From Phaeobacter sp. 11ANDIMAR09 (lineage in GTDB: Bacteria > Pseudomonadota > Alphaproteobacteria > Rhodobacterales > Rhodobacteraceae), in NCBI RefSeq assembly GCF_001294455.1, contig NZ_LIKT01000033.1, positions 1-37,510 of the forward strand: a DNA stretch of 37,510 nucleotides. Direction: 5' to 3'. Positions 8,404 to 16,452 of the stretch are shown piece after piece. Position numbers and translations under genes: made by a program. The notes under the pieces are model-generated. The model saw nothing but the letters and a program-made list of their open reading frames with translations. It searched no databases and had not been told where the DNA came from. Position 1 is the first letter of the stretch; each line of letters opens with the position of its first letter.

Positions 8404-9776
8404 GGTGGCTTCCCCAAAGTCTGGCAGGACAGATGATTGCCGTCACTGTCATTGCAACAGTTGTGACACAGTCGCTCGTTGTCATTGGTGTCTTCAGTTA
8501 CACTGACAACAAATTTGACGAATATGACGATGCCTTTTTCTTCCAAAAAATCTCCCGTACCATCGAGCTTCTGGAAACCGGTGATCAGGCCCAACGGGAG
8601 CTGGTTCTGGAAACATCCACCAGCGAAGAAATAAAATTCCTACTCACGCAAAATCCCTGGGGTTCTGAACCGTTGAAGGAATCTTTTCGCGCCAAAGAAC
8701 TACAAGCGAATATGCCAGGATATACGATCCTGACCTCGGTACACCGGATCGACATTTTTGATATTTTGGGAGTGCTTTTCGGGACTCTCCAAGAGCATTG
8801 CCTAGTGCAACAGAATAGCCCAACGATTGAAAGTGACTGCCCGCATTGGACCATCTCTGTTCAGCTCAAGACCGGTTCCTGGCTAAATATCACATCCCAC
8901 AGTCTCGCAGATTCTTCAGTCTATCTTGTGCCAGTTTTGCTGTCCGCCTTTACTTCGCTTATCGGCATCGGGGGCAGCATCATTGTTCTTGCCCGCCGTA
9001 TCACCAAACCACTGCGAGACCTTACAGAGGCCGCTGAACAGCTGGGTCGTGGCGAAATGATACAGGCAATTCCCGAAAAGGGCCCGGTTGAACTTGTAAG
9101 AACCGCGCGTGTTTTTAATCGGATGCAGGAAAGATTGAGCCGTTTTGTAACGGACCGCACAACCATGCTCGCGGCAATCAATCATGACCTGCGCACTCCG
9201 CTTACCTCGCTTAGGCTACGGGCAGAGTTCATTGAAGAGAACGCCCTACGCGAAGACATGATTGAGACCACGGAAGAGATGCGCACCATGGTGGACAGCT
9301 ATTTGGAGTTCTCTCGCCAGGAGGCGACTGAGGAGGATCCACAACTGGTTGATCTAACCGAAATGCTGCAGGCACTGGCGCTGGAAAGCACCAACATCGA
9401 ATTTCCTCACCAGTCTTCGTTTCTCCTGTCCTGCCGACCGGTTTCGATCAAGAGAGTGTTTCGCAATATTCTGGATAATGGCCTCAAACATGGGACCGAA
9501 GTGCGGATAGAACTAAAACAAACACCAGAGCAAATACAGGTGGAGATCTACGACAACGGCCCGGGCATTCCTGCCGATTCTTTTGAAGAGGTCTTTACGC
9601 CTTTCCTGCGCCTGGACAGTTCTCGCAATGTGTCGGAGGGTAACGTTGGTCTGGGCCTATCGATTGCTCGGACAATTGTTCGCAAACATGGTGGCGACAT
9701 AACACCTTTCTATAAGGGTAGTGGGTTCGGAATGCGCATCTCTTTGCCGCATGATCCGAGAACGCGGTACTCATAA
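8400..9776 (+). CDS. Sensor histidine kinase (EnvZ-like architecture)
   Basis: A 458-residue inner-membrane sensor that starts at a GTG overlapping the response-regulator stop by 4 bp. Helix 1 spans residues 12-34. A periplasmic domain follows (about 35-172) with two cysteines, C134 and C147, that could form a disulfide. Helix 2 spans about 173-198, followed by a HAMP linker (RRITKPLRDLTEAAEQLGRG). The HisKA box AAINHDLRTPLTSLRLRAEF puts the phosphorylated His at 262. The ATPase shows an N box (RNILDNGLKHG), a G1 box (EIYDNGPGIP) and a G2 box (GNVGLGLSIARTIVRKHGG). It pairs with the upstream regulator. The stimulus is unknown and probably an envelope stress or a pump substrate. Confidence 0.93.
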   Translation: MRWLPQSLAGQMIAVTVIATVVTQSLVVIGVFSYTDNKFDEYDDAFFFQKISRTIELLETGDQAQRELVLETSTSEEIKFLLTQNPWGSEPLKESFRAKELQANMPGYTILTSVHRIDIFDILGVLFGTLQEHCLVQQNSPTIESDCPHWTISVQLKTGSWLNITSHSLADSSVYLVPVLLSAFTSLIGIGGSIIVLARRITKPLRDLTEAAEQLGRGEMIQAIPEKGPVELVRTARVFNRMQERLSRFVTDRTTMLAAINHDLRTPLTSLRLRAEFIEENALREDMIETTEEMRTMVDSYLEFSRQEATEEDPQLVDLTEMLQALALESTNIEFPHQSSFLLSCRPVSIKRVFRNILDNGLKHGTEVRIELKQTPEQIQVEIYDNGPGIPADSFEEVFTPFLRLDSSRNVSEGNVGLGLSIARTIVRKHGGDITPFYKGSGFGMRISLPHDPRTRYS

Positions 9777-9927
9777 TGCCAATGTTTGCACAGTCATTGC
9801 CACCGCGAAGATGCTGCATGATGTTCGAATGGCAGGAATGCGAAAGCTGGACAGCAGCGATTTGATCTAAACTCAACAGCCGCTATGGGCCGATCCCTCA
9901 TCTTCGCGCTGCATCGTACTTTAGATT
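9777..9927. other. Gap after the kinase gene
   Basis: No gene was seen. A GCCGCTATGGGC segment near 9878 is a near-inverted partner of GCCCATAGCCGC near 9946 inside the neighbouring repeat, so this may be a fragment of a second inverted repeat copy. Confidence 0.35.
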
Positions 9928-10155
9928 TTGCAAAGCTCGCTTCCCGCCCATAGCCGCCGTTGCCCATGCGTCGTGATGGTCACGCGAACCTTCAAGGGCG
10001 GTGGGTGACTGCTGTCAGCCCATTCAAGACATTCGTGCAAGGTGCAGCGAGCGACCGGGCGCTGACACAGAGGGTGGAAACCGGACCTTAGCTGCGTCAG
10101 CGAAAGTTCTCGGCTAAACTGGCAAAAGCGGCCCTTCAAACCCTGGCAGACCGAA
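9928..10155 (+). repeat. Dispersed intergenic repeat, copy B (well preserved)
   Basis: It begins TTTTGCAAAGCTC and continues through CCCATAGCCGCCGTTGCCC, TGGTCACGCGAACCTTC, a core containing GACTGCTGTCAGCCC, and AAAGCGGCCCTTCAAA. Positions 10006-10074 are identical for 69 bp to the reverse complement of 31310-31378 in copy G, and the flanks align over more than 150 bp. No reading frame is conserved between copies, which argues for a non-coding element. Confidence 0.8.
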
Positions 10156-10371
10156 ACCTACATGCTGCGCCGCGCCTCAAGGTCGGCTGTGCGCAGATTG
10201 CGACCTTTGCAAAGTCAGCCTATCCCTCTGGGCTCTCTGCTAGAAGGCGCTGCGCAGCCGCGTGAGAAGCAGTCATTGGTTAGTGGTGCAGCACGATCTG
10301 GGGCTGAAGAGCCGCAAAACGAATTTTGCTGCTATCTGGGAAAACTCCAATTGAGTTTGTCTTTTTCACAG
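10156..10371. other. Gap with no recognised feature
   Basis: A plus-strand frame at 10162-10377 has no family signature and lies at the repeat edge; I treat it as spurious. No terminator is evident for the HD gene that ends here. Confidence 0.4.
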
Positions 10372-10968
10372 TCATAGGGTGCTTCGCGCCAACCTTCTGT
10401 CGCCACTTGCCGCAACAGCTTCAAAGCCCGTGTCGAGCTGTTCAAATACTGCCCATCTATCTTTCTGTAGTCTTGCTGCGACCTCATCGATCACGCGAAG
10501 TTCCAATTCGGGTTCTCTCTTACCTTTCCATAACTTGTCGGCCAAAGCGACCAGCAGTTCCTCCAACGAAACGCTCATTTCCTGGTATTGCGCGTGGCTT
10601 ATGCAGAACCGGGCGATTTTTTCACTAACGCCCTGCTCCAATAGCAATTTTTGTCCTGCCGATTCATGCAAATTGCCGCTTTCCCTGAGTTCATTGGGAT
10701 GAGCTATCTTGCCGACATCGTGCAGTGCCATGCCGGTAAGAGCCAGAGGCTCGTCAATTTCGACATTTAGCTCCTCTAAAAGGAGCAAGATTTCCTGACC
10801 AGCCTCTAATACCAAATCGGCATGCTTGATCAGGCGCTTTGAAGCGCCAAGTCGCTCTAGAAGACATTTTGCTTCTTCAGGGGAAATCAAGGTCCACCTC
10901 ATTTCTGTTGAACAGGAAGGGTGGTATCTGGCTATCTTGCCTACGTTTTTCAAGTTTGAGGTGCGCAC
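10372..10968 (-). CDS. HD-domain metal-dependent phosphohydrolase family protein
   Basis: A 198-residue soluble protein with an HD-superfamily metal site: the His in KHADLVLEAG (near residue 50), the His-Asp pair in MALHDVGK (about 83-84), the HES in GNLHESAG (about 100), the His in ISHAQY and the Asp in ALADKLWKG. The HDxGK form is seen in nucleotide and cyclic-dinucleotide phosphohydrolases, but the substrate is not predictable. The start at the GTG at 10968 is preceded by GAGGTAG at good spacing. The ATG at 10902 (MRWTLISPEEA) begins closer to the domain but has no clear ribosome binding site. It stands alone between two repeat copies. Confidence 0.8.
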   Translation of the reverse strand: MRTSNLKNVGKIARYHPSCSTEMRWTLISPEEAKCLLERLGASKRLIKHADLVLEAGQEILLLLEELNVEIDEPLALTGMALHDVGKIAHPNELRESGNLHESAGQKLLLEQGVSEKIARFCISHAQYQEMSVSLEELLVALADKLWKGKREPELELRVIDEVAARLQKDRWAVFEQLDTGFEAVAASGDRRLARSTL

Positions 10969-11033
10969 AATACTACCTCGCAGCGGTGCAGCGCCACTAC
11001 TTTAAACCTGCGCGTGGGTAGACACGGTTTCGG

Positions 11034-11095
11034 GTAGCTGCTGTCAGCCCAAAGCAGACATAGGTAGGCAGAACAGTAGATGAAAAGCTGCCATT
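11034..11095 (+). repeat. Dispersed intergenic repeat, short copy C
   Basis: A reduced copy: AGCTGCTGTCAGCCCAAAGC with GACATAGG after it, then a GAAAAGCTGCCATTCCAA end. It matches the core and end of copy B with the middle missing. It lies between the HD gene and the stop of the membrane-anchor gene. Confidence 0.6.
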
Positions 11096-11130
11096 CCAAT
11101 TTCCAAATCCGAATGGCAGCTCTTTTGGTC

Positions 11131-11754
11131 TTAGCTAGCGTTCTTGAACTCTATGTATTCGCCGCGCACCTGAACCTTGACCGTGACATCGACCTTATCC
11201 CGGTTGCGCCAAAACCATCCATGCTCACCCGCAAAATTGGCAGAAATAGTACCTTCGGATCCTGTAGACCCGCGGCCTTTTTCATAGGTGACGGACTGAC
11301 CGGACCCATGGCCATGCAAATCAAAGTTCACCCGTCCTCCCTCGACATTCATGCGATACTCTGCCGTCTGCCCCTGGCTCATGACCAGTTTCCACTCCGT
11401 AGAGGCGCCCGGCGCCAAGGTGAAGGTGACTGCGTCGCGCCAGACCTCGGTCTCCTGCGCATGAGCTGCCCCTACGAACAGACCAAAGATATCATTGAGC
11501 AAACTGGATTGAGCCTCTTCGGCGCCCCCCATCTGGCGGTCAGCCTCAGCCTCTTCTTCAAGCTGCACCTTGATCTCGCCCATTTCCGTCAGCCCCAGCA
11601 TTCGGCCGACGCCCGTTGGGTCGATGCCATATTCGGACGGCAGAACAATGGTTGTCAGGATCACGATGGCCGATGCGGCAGCAATGGCTGTGGATTTGAG
11701 AAGCTGCGCCGTGGTGGGCAGATCTTCCAGGGAAGGTTTGTTGGAATTAAACAT
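11131..11754 (-). CDS. Membrane-anchored periplasmic protein ('transmembrane anchor protein' type)
   Basis: The frame extends to 11814, but the ATG at 11754 has GGAGAC at good spacing, giving 207 residues. One membrane helix (about residues 19-39, AIAAASAIVILTTIVL) follows a short cytoplasmic tail. An acidic segment (KVQLEEEAEAD) and a small second hydrophobic stretch come next. A beta-rich soluble domain (about 105-207) follows, with the motifs LAPGASTEWKLVMSQGQTAEYRM, VNFDLHGHGSG and HGWFWRNRDKVDVTVKVQVRGEY. As I recall, proteins of this type are annotated only as transmembrane anchor proteins and often sit next to HupE/UreJ-type genes, as here. A role in sensing or holding metal at the membrane is inferred from context only. 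Confidence 0.75.
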   Translation of the reverse strand: MFNSNKPSLEDLPTTAQLLKSTAIAAASAIVILTTIVLPSEYGIDPTGVGRMLGLTEMGEIKVQLEEEAEADRQMGGAEEAQSSLLNDIFGLFVGAAHAQETEVWRDAVTFTLAPGASTEWKLVMSQGQTAEYRMNVEGGRVNFDLHGHGSGQSVTYEKGRGSTGSEGTISANFAGEHGWFWRNRDKVDVTVKVQVRGEYIEFKNAS

Positions 11755-11776
11755 GTTCTTGTCTCCATGCCGCACA

Positions 11777-12499
11777 TCAGGCGACGAAAAATCCGGTGAT
11801 TTGCACGCCCACAAGGATGAACCCGAGGGTCATCATCACGACGTTTGCAATATAGGCCTGGCGCAGGAAGGCAGGTGAGCGGCGCCAGTATCCCATGACA
11901 ATCAGGATCACTCCAAGGGCGAGGACCTGTCCGATCTCAACACCAATGTTGAAGGCCAACAGGTTGGGCAAAAGCCCCTCCGAGGCGATCTCATAGTCCA
12001 GGATCTTGGTGGCGAGCCCGGTTCCGTGGAACAGGCCAAAGATCAGTGTCGCGGCCTTGGTATTGGGCTGAAATCCGAACCAGCGTTGATAGGCGCCAAG
12101 GTTGTCGAGCGCCTTGTAGACGACCGACAGGCCAATGATGGCATCGACGATATAGGCATTGACGCCCCAGCCGAACCAGACGCCTGCCAGCATTGTGGTG
12201 GAATGCCCTAGGGCGAAGATGCTGACATAGATGCCGACATCTTTCATCTTGTAGAGAAAGAAGACGACACCCAGCAGGAACAGGATGTGATCGTAGCCGG
12301 TGACCATGTGTTTGGCCCCCAGATACATAAAGGGAATGATGTTCACTCCCCAGATTTCTTGGATATAGCCTGCGTCACCTTCGGTGACATTATGGGCAGC
12401 GGCTGTTGACGCCATGAGCGCCAGGGCCGCGAAAAGAGGGAGGATGGTCGCGCTGCGCAGGACACGATAGCGCCGACCATCCGCAAAAGCGGATTGCAT
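11777..12499 (-). CDS. HupE/UreJ-type membrane protein (probable metal permease)
   Basis: The ATG at 12499 has a strong AAGGAG site 6 bp upstream, giving 240 residues. A signal peptide ends at STAAA-HN, so the mature protein would begin with His-Asn. Several membrane helices follow. The diagnostic GAKHMVTGYDHILFLLGVVFFLYK and FALGHSTTML blocks and FGLFHGTGLATKI mark the HupE/UreJ_2 family, whose members are linked to nickel or cobalt uptake. It is the middle gene of a three-gene minus-strand operon with a His-rich peptide upstream and the anchor protein 22 bp downstream. An RNA stem that includes part of its ribosome binding site is described separately. The metal identity is not shown by sequence. 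Confidence 0.85.
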   Translation of the reverse strand: MQSAFADGRRYRVLRSATILPLFAALALMASTAAAHNVTEGDAGYIQEIWGVNIIPFMYLGAKHMVTGYDHILFLLGVVFFLYKMKDVGIYVSIFALGHSTTMLAGVWFGWGVNAYIVDAIIGLSVVYKALDNLGAYQRWFGFQPNTKAATLIFGLFHGTGLATKILDYEIASEGLLPNLLAFNIGVEIGQVLALGVILIVMGYWRRSPAFLRQAYIANVVMMTLGFILVGVQITGFFVA

Positions 12500-12508
12500 G
12501 TGTTTCTC

Positions 12509-12582
12509 CTTGGATTGTCCGCAAAAATCGGGATGAAAGGCCAATCAAGACCCTTCATCACGCGCGTGGCGGACGATCCAAG
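12509..12582 (-). promoter_or_regulatory. Long-range stem covering the hupE ribosome binding site
   Basis: In the transcript, CTTGGATCGTCCGC (12582-12569, inside the end of the His-rich gene) can pair with GCGGACAATCCAAG (12522-12509) at 13 of 14 positions. The 3' arm shares AAG with the AAGGAG ribosome binding site of hupE. Ribosomes finishing the upstream gene would melt the stem, which suggests translational coupling. Confidence 0.5.
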
Positions 12583-12920
12583 CGATAGAGAAGAGAAGAC
12601 CAACGCCCCGACAGCCTGCCACGCCATGCGGCACGCGCATCAAAAGAGGTCTGAGTTATTTGGGCTGGGAAAAGAGCAGCCTGGGTGTGATCGTGATCGG
12701 CCGCATCGTGACTGTGCCCGTGCATGGCCCACATCATTTCTTCTTCCAACCCATGAGAGTGCCCGTGAGAAGTGATCATCTCTACGTGTTCCTGAAGGGG
12801 CTCGACGAGCTGCGGCACATGTGCGGTAGAGGGCGCTAGGGTCCAGATGATCAGACCGAAACAGGCCACTGAAAGCAGCATTCGCCGAAGCAAGCGCACA
12901 ATGTCTTTGCCCTGGTTCAT
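12558..12920 (-). CDS. Small histidine-rich membrane protein
   Basis: A 120-residue protein that opens the putative metal operon. One hydrophobic helix (about residues 13-33, LLSVACFGLIIWTL) is followed by a histidine-rich segment (EHVEMITSHGHSHGLEEEM and MHGHSHDAADHDH, about residues 44-80) and a basic tail. Clustered HGHSH units are typical metal-binding stretches in zinc, nickel or cobalt handling proteins, so a chelating role at the membrane surface is inferred. I recognise no enzymatic family. The ATG at 12920 lacks a strong Shine-Dalgarno sequence (GAGA directly before it). The frame ends 58 bp before hupE. Confidence 0.7.
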   Translation of the reverse strand: MNQGKDIVRLLRRMLLSVACFGLIIWTLAPSTAHVPQLVEPLQEHVEMITSHGHSHGLEEEMMWAMHGHSHDAADHDHTQAALFPAQITQTSFDARAAWRGRLSGRWSSLLYRLDRPPRA

Positions 12921-12959
12921 TCTCGTGTCTGCCCTGTCCAGCCCCGGCTCTGGTTTCCT

Positions 12960-12982
12960 CAGATATCCCCCCTAGGAGGTTC
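12960..12982 (-). promoter_or_regulatory. C-tract operator candidate (RcnR/DmeR-like) before the metal operon
   Basis: The plus strand reads GATATCCCCCCTAGGAGG about 40 bp upstream of the first gene. A six-C tract flanked by AT-rich half-sites resembles operators of nickel/cobalt-responsive RcnR/CsoR-family repressors (DmeR-type sites of rhizobia contain TATACCCCCCTATAG). No such regulator gene is in the window, so this is only a candidate. Confidence 0.35.
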
Positions 12983-13189
12983 TTCACCATCTACGCCCAG
13001 GTCACATAGGAGCGCAACCCAAACAAGGCCCGCCCTTCGGCTGAAACGCGCCGAAAGACCATTGCTGTGTTTCGAACGATCTCTCGCAACTAGCGCGGTT
13101 CTTACTTTCATGAAGCCCTGATCATTGGGTGGAATGACCCATATCCATTAGCCTTACTGCTCGATTGAATGTCCGCTTAGAGAAAGTTG
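12983..13189. other. Gap upstream of the metal operon
   Basis: It probably contains promoter elements of the operon. An imperfect inverted pair, TGGGT near 13125 and ACCCA near 13136, is visible. Nothing else could be assigned. Confidence 0.3.
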
Positions 13190-13480
13190 ACTATTTTGCA
13201 AAGGTCGCCATCTGCGCATAGCTGCCGCTGGTGCTGACTGCAGCATTGGCGATCCAAGGTCAGGGTGATTCAACGGCTGCTTTCGGGAAAACGGCCCGAA
13301 GATCTCGCAACTGCGGCATTGATTGCGTGGCAGTCTCTGTCAATGACCGCTTTGGGCTGACAGCAGCCATCCACAACCTGGACGGATCGGCGCCAGCTGC
13401 TTTGCCCCCTGCTACGTCGGCTATGCGCAGAAAGCCACATTTGCAAAGTTTGATAAACTGCACGGAGCTGACATTGGTGC
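13190..13480. repeat. Dispersed intergenic repeat, copy D (two inverted parts)
   Basis: The left part (about 13194-13250) reads in plus orientation: TTTTGCAAAGGTCGCC then TGCGCATAGCTGCCG. The right part (about 13330-13470) reads in minus orientation: CCGCTTTGGGCTGACAGCAG, then GGCTATGCGCAGAAAGC, then TTTGCAAAGTT. The two boundaries facing outward suggest a pair of inverted copies, or a larger palindromic unit. Frames across it in both strands are judged spurious. Confidence 0.6.
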
Positions 13481-13704
13481 AAACACGACTATTAAAGGTT
13501 CGGCAACCCAAATCGGACATTGCGATACCCTTAACAGCGCTGTTCCACTCAGTGCCTGAGTATCTTGGGGGGAATTACACAGAATTTCCAACGCCAGACT
13601 AAAAACAGGTCAGGTATTTTCACCCGTTATCGCCAGAAAGCTATCACTCTCGATGCAACGGCCGTATTTTACACGTCACCTGAAGCTTTCTGCCTAAGCC
13701 AGTT
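13481..13704. other. Gap with no recognised feature
   Basis: No gene or clear terminator was found between the repeat and the GST stop. Confidence 0.4.
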
Positions 13705-14340
13705 TCACGCGGCAAGATCAACTCGCGCCGAGGTGCCTTGCATCTCATGCACCTTCTGCACCGCGGGGTCCGACGCCAATTTACGTAGGACGCGGTCGAT
13801 GTTGGGATAGGCGCTGGTTGGCTTGTCCAGATCATAGCCCCAGCTTGCCATCGGATAGAGGAAAGCATCTGCAACGGACTTGCGGTCCCCGACTATCCAG
13901 TTGCGTCCCTCAAGATGCTGGTCGATCTGCGTCAGCGCCTTGTCTATCAGGATGTGGCTGGCGGCCTGCACTGGCGGTTGTCCTTCCGGGGCGACGGTAA
14001 AGCGCATTGGCGTGAAATGAAGCCAGAAATAAGGGTGCAATGTTCCAGTCAGGTAGGCCAACCAGCGATGCAGGTCTTTGCGTTCGGCGCTATCGGGCGC
14101 CGGACCGATCTTTGCATCAGGGTGCTGATCAACGAGATAGAGCAGGATTGCCATCCCTTCCGGCAGAGCCATGTCGCCGTCCACCAAAGTCGGCACCACA
14201 CCCGACGGGTTCAGTTCAAGATAATCCGGCGCCTTCATTGCGGCGTGGTCAAGATGTTCGACCTCATAGGGTTTGCCGATCCATTCAAGGGCGATATGCA
14301 TCGCGGTAGAACAGGTGCCTGGGGCAGAAAAGAGTTTCAT
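13705..14340 (-). CDS. Glutathione S-transferase family protein
   Basis: A 211-residue cytosolic two-domain protein of normal GST length. The thioredoxin-like N-domain (residues 1-80) shows MKLFSAPGTCSTAMHIALEWIGKPYEV with a likely catalytic Ser or Cys near residue 10. The cis-proline motif GVVPTLVDGDMALPEGMAILLYLVD (about 48-72) carries the glutathione-binding Glu. The helical C-domain (about 85-205) contains the N-capping motif VADAFLYPM. The product would conjugate or reduce electrophiles with glutathione. It is the last gene of a minus-strand operon with a SnoaL-like protein and an NAD(P)H-dependent oxidoreductase, which suggests quinone or electrophile detoxification. Confidence 0.92.
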   Translation of the reverse strand: MKLFSAPGTCSTAMHIALEWIGKPYEVEHLDHAAMKAPDYLELNPSGVVPTLVDGDMALPEGMAILLYLVDQHPDAKIGPAPDSAERKDLHRWLAYLTGTLHPYFWLHFTPMRFTVAPEGQPPVQAASHILIDKALTQIDQHLEGRNWIVGDRKSVADAFLYPMASWGYDLDKPTSAYPNIDRVLRKLASDPAVQKVHEMQGTSARVDLAA

Positions 14341-14374
14341 GTCTGGTGTCCTTTCTGGAGTTGGGTATGGCTGA

Positions 14375-14773
14375 TCACGCCTGCACCTGCAGCTTGTGGG
14401 TCTTCAGACGCCATCCTTGCGCGGTTTTCACCAGCGTTTCGAAATAGCGCCCAACCACGAAGTGCTTGATCTCGCCGTCATGGTTCTGGATCGCCTGGCT
14501 GACGCAGCTCAGTTCAGCGGTGTCGTTATTGCCATCAATTACAAAGTTGCTTTGCACATGGGTCAGGCCCGGCGGGAAGACCGCAGCGTTTTCGGTGATC
14601 CATTCTACGATCGTGTCGAGCCCTTCCAGATGGATGCCCATCTCTTCAACGATGAACTGCGCATCATCGACAAACAGATCACGCATGGCCTCGGGGCCAT
14701 TTACGTCAACGGCCAGCGCAAAGCGCCCCATCAGGTCTTGGATTTCGATTTTGTCTCCGGTGGTAAGTGCCAT
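14375..14773 (-). CDS. SnoaL-like (NTF2-fold) protein
   Basis: The frame is open to 14848, but the ATG at 14773 follows CAGGAGC at ideal spacing and gives 132 residues. The sequence has the cone-shaped NTF2-like pattern: an N-terminal helix pair (DKIEIQDLMGRFALAVDVNGPEAMRDLFVDDAQF), then GIHLEGLDTIVEWI, and a beta sheet ending RYFETLVKTAQGWRLKTHKLQ. Such proteins act as small hydrolases or isomerases, or as ligand binders. The substrate is unknown. It lies 34 bp upstream of the GST start and 86 bp downstream of the oxidoreductase stop, on the same strand as both. Confidence 0.85.
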   Translation of the reverse strand: MALTTGDKIEIQDLMGRFALAVDVNGPEAMRDLFVDDAQFIVEEMGIHLEGLDTIVEWITENAAVFPPGLTHVQSNFVIDGNNDTAELSCVSQAIQNHDGEIKHFVVGRYFETLVKTAQGWRLKTHKLQVQA

Positions 14774-14859
14774 GGTTTGCTCCTGTTTCAGTCGGGGATT
14801 GGCAAAAGGATGCCGTTCGCCCAAGCAGGCGCTACGGCTGGATTTCATGTGAAGCTGAA

Positions 14860-15423
14860 TTAAGCAGGCACTCGTTCTTTTCGAAGGTGCAGATCAGCGA
14901 TGGGCGTTGTGGCATAGGAGATCACCGCCGGGATGCTCGCATCGACTATGGCGCGATCCCGCGACATAGCGCTGTGCAGCACAAAGTGAGGCAAGTAGCG
15001 CATTCCAACCATTTTTGCGGTTTGCTCAAACGGGGTAAGGAACTCAGTCATGGTGAAGCTGTTGTAAGAGCCGCTGGCATAGCTCTTCGCGGGGCCGCCA
15101 GTGGAAATCACCAGCCCCAATTCCTTGCCAACCAGCTGATCTCCGCCAGGTCCGTAGGCAAATCCCGGTAACAGCACCTGATCAAGCCAGGCCTTGAGCA
15201 CCGGTGGCGCCGAATACCAGTAGAACGGAAATTGCATCAGCACCCGATCCGCGCTTCGCAAAACCACGTGTTCAGCCCTCGGTTCGAACCGCATTTCGGG
15301 GCCGCCGACCGCCGTCAGGTCGCGGGTGGTGACCGTTGGTTCCCGCGACAGAGCCTCATACCAGCGGCGATTGACCGACGAGGTGTCCAGATCGGGATGG
15401 GCAGTCAAAACAAGCGTTTTCAT
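14860..15423 (-). CDS. NAD(P)H-dependent oxidoreductase, flavodoxin-like quinone reductase family
   Basis: A 187-residue flavoprotein of the KefF/MdaB/NQO type. The FMN phosphate loop LTAHPDLDTSSVN is at residues 6-18. The QFPFYWYSAPPVLKAWLDQVLLPGFAYGPGG block (about 64-94) and GLVISTGGPAKSY (about 102-114) are hallmarks of the family. These enzymes perform two-electron reduction of quinones, avoiding semiquinone radicals. It is the first gene of the GST/SnoaL operon and is transcribed away from the adjacent LysR regulator, an arrangement in which the regulator usually controls the operon in response to a quinone or aromatic inducer. Confidence 0.9.
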   Translation of the reverse strand: MKTLVLTAHPDLDTSSVNRRWYEALSREPTVTTRDLTAVGGPEMRFEPRAEHVVLRSADRVLMQFPFYWYSAPPVLKAWLDQVLLPGFAYGPGGDQLVGKELGLVISTGGPAKSYASGSYNSFTMTEFLTPFEQTAKMVGMRYLPHFVLHSAMSRDRAIVDASIPAVISYATTPIADLHLRKERVPA

Positions 15424-15549
15424 ATCAGGCCTCAGATGTTTTCCATCCGATGTCAGATGGGGTCGTTTCAGTGTTGCCTCACCCTAAGCCCAGCTGATAT
15501 TTACAACAATTGACTGAACTTCAAACACTATGGTGCAGGATATACACCA
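15424..15549. promoter_or_regulatory. Divergent LysR/oxidoreductase promoter region
   Basis: A 126-bp gap between divergent genes. It carries an inverted repeat CCATC-N8-GATGG at about 15443-15460 and an AT-rich segment near 15500-15510. It is the expected place for LysR binding, but no unambiguous T-N11-A pair could be selected. Confidence 0.4.
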
Positions 15550-16452
15550 ATGAGACTGCCGCTTTCGACCCTTGAAGTGTTTAACGCCATTGCCCGCGAG
15601 GGCAGCATGAGTGCCGCTGCGCAGGCGCTTGGCATTAAGCGATCAACCGTGAGTCACCAGTTGAAAAGCTTGGAAGATCAATTGGGGACAGCGCTATTTG
15701 TGCGCACCACGCGTGCGATCAACCTGACCGAAGCCGGGCGCGCCTTGATGCGCGCGTCTGGACCAGCGTTCGAGCAGCTGGCCGATGGGCTGGAAACTGC
15801 ACGCTCTGCTGGTCATTCGGCACGTGGAGAGCTGAAACTGGCAGCACCTGAATTTGCCTATCAGCTGCTGCTCAGGGATAAGCTTGTATCTTTCCAAGCG
15901 AAATACCCCGAGATCAGTTTGGAACTGTCCCTGACAGATGCGTTCTCAGATATTCTTCACGAAGGGTTGCATGCCGGGTTTCGGCTTGGGGGACTGGTTG
16001 CGCAGGATATGATTGCCAAGTCACTCACCTCTGCGCTGACCTCAGCCGTGGTGGCCAGCCCAGCCTACCTTGAGAGACATGGCGTCCCAGAGTTTCCCAA
16101 AGACTTGTTGAACCACAATTGCCTTGGCTATCGCTTTCAAAGCTCAGGTCAATTGGCGCCCTGGGCTTTTGCCAGTTCTGACGGAGACTACACGGTTATC
16201 CCCCCTGGAAACCTTGTCGCAAACTCGGTCCCGGTCACGATTGATATGGCGATGCAGGGGCTAGGCATTGCCTATACCTTCCGCGAGATTTGCGAAGTCA
16301 GTCTTGGGCGCAGCGACCTTGTGGAAATCTTGCCCGGGCATCGTGTCACAATGCCCGGTATCAATATTTACTTCCCACAGGAATACCGGTCCTTCATCCC
16401 GCTCCGCTTGCTCATCAAGCACCTGCAAGTGGACGAAACAGCACGGAATTAA
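15550..16452 (+). CDS. LysR-family transcriptional regulator
   Basis: A 300-residue protein of typical LysR length. The winged helix-turn-helix is at residues 1-60 (LSTLEVFNAIAREGSMSAAAQALGIKRSTVSHQLKSLEDQLGTALFVRTTRAINLTEAG). The effector domain runs from about 90 (RGELKLAAPEFAYQLLL) and carries a typical second lobe with GLGIAYTFREICE. AGGA precedes the ATG at modest spacing. It is divergent from the oxidoreductase/SnoaL/GST operon and is therefore its likely activator or repressor. The inducer is unknown; aromatic or quinone compounds are plausible. Confidence 0.93.
   Translation: MRLPLSTLEVFNAIAREGSMSAAAQALGIKRSTVSHQLKSLEDQLGTALFVRTTRAINLTEAGRALMRASGPAFEQLADGLETARSAGHSARGELKLAAPEFAYQLLLRDKLVSFQAKYPEISLELSLTDAFSDILHEGLHAGFRLGGLVAQDMIAKSLTSALTSAVVASPAYLERHGVPEFPKDLLNHNCLGYRFQSSGQLAPWAFASSDGDYTVIPPGNLVANSVPVTIDMAMQGLGIAYTFREICEVSLGRSDLVEILPGHRVTMPGINIYFPQEYRSFIPLRLLIKHLQVDETARN

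Noticed and set aside
13231-13602. Plus-strand 123-residue frame
   Set aside because: It overlaps repeat copy D, and the peptide is not conserved in other copies.
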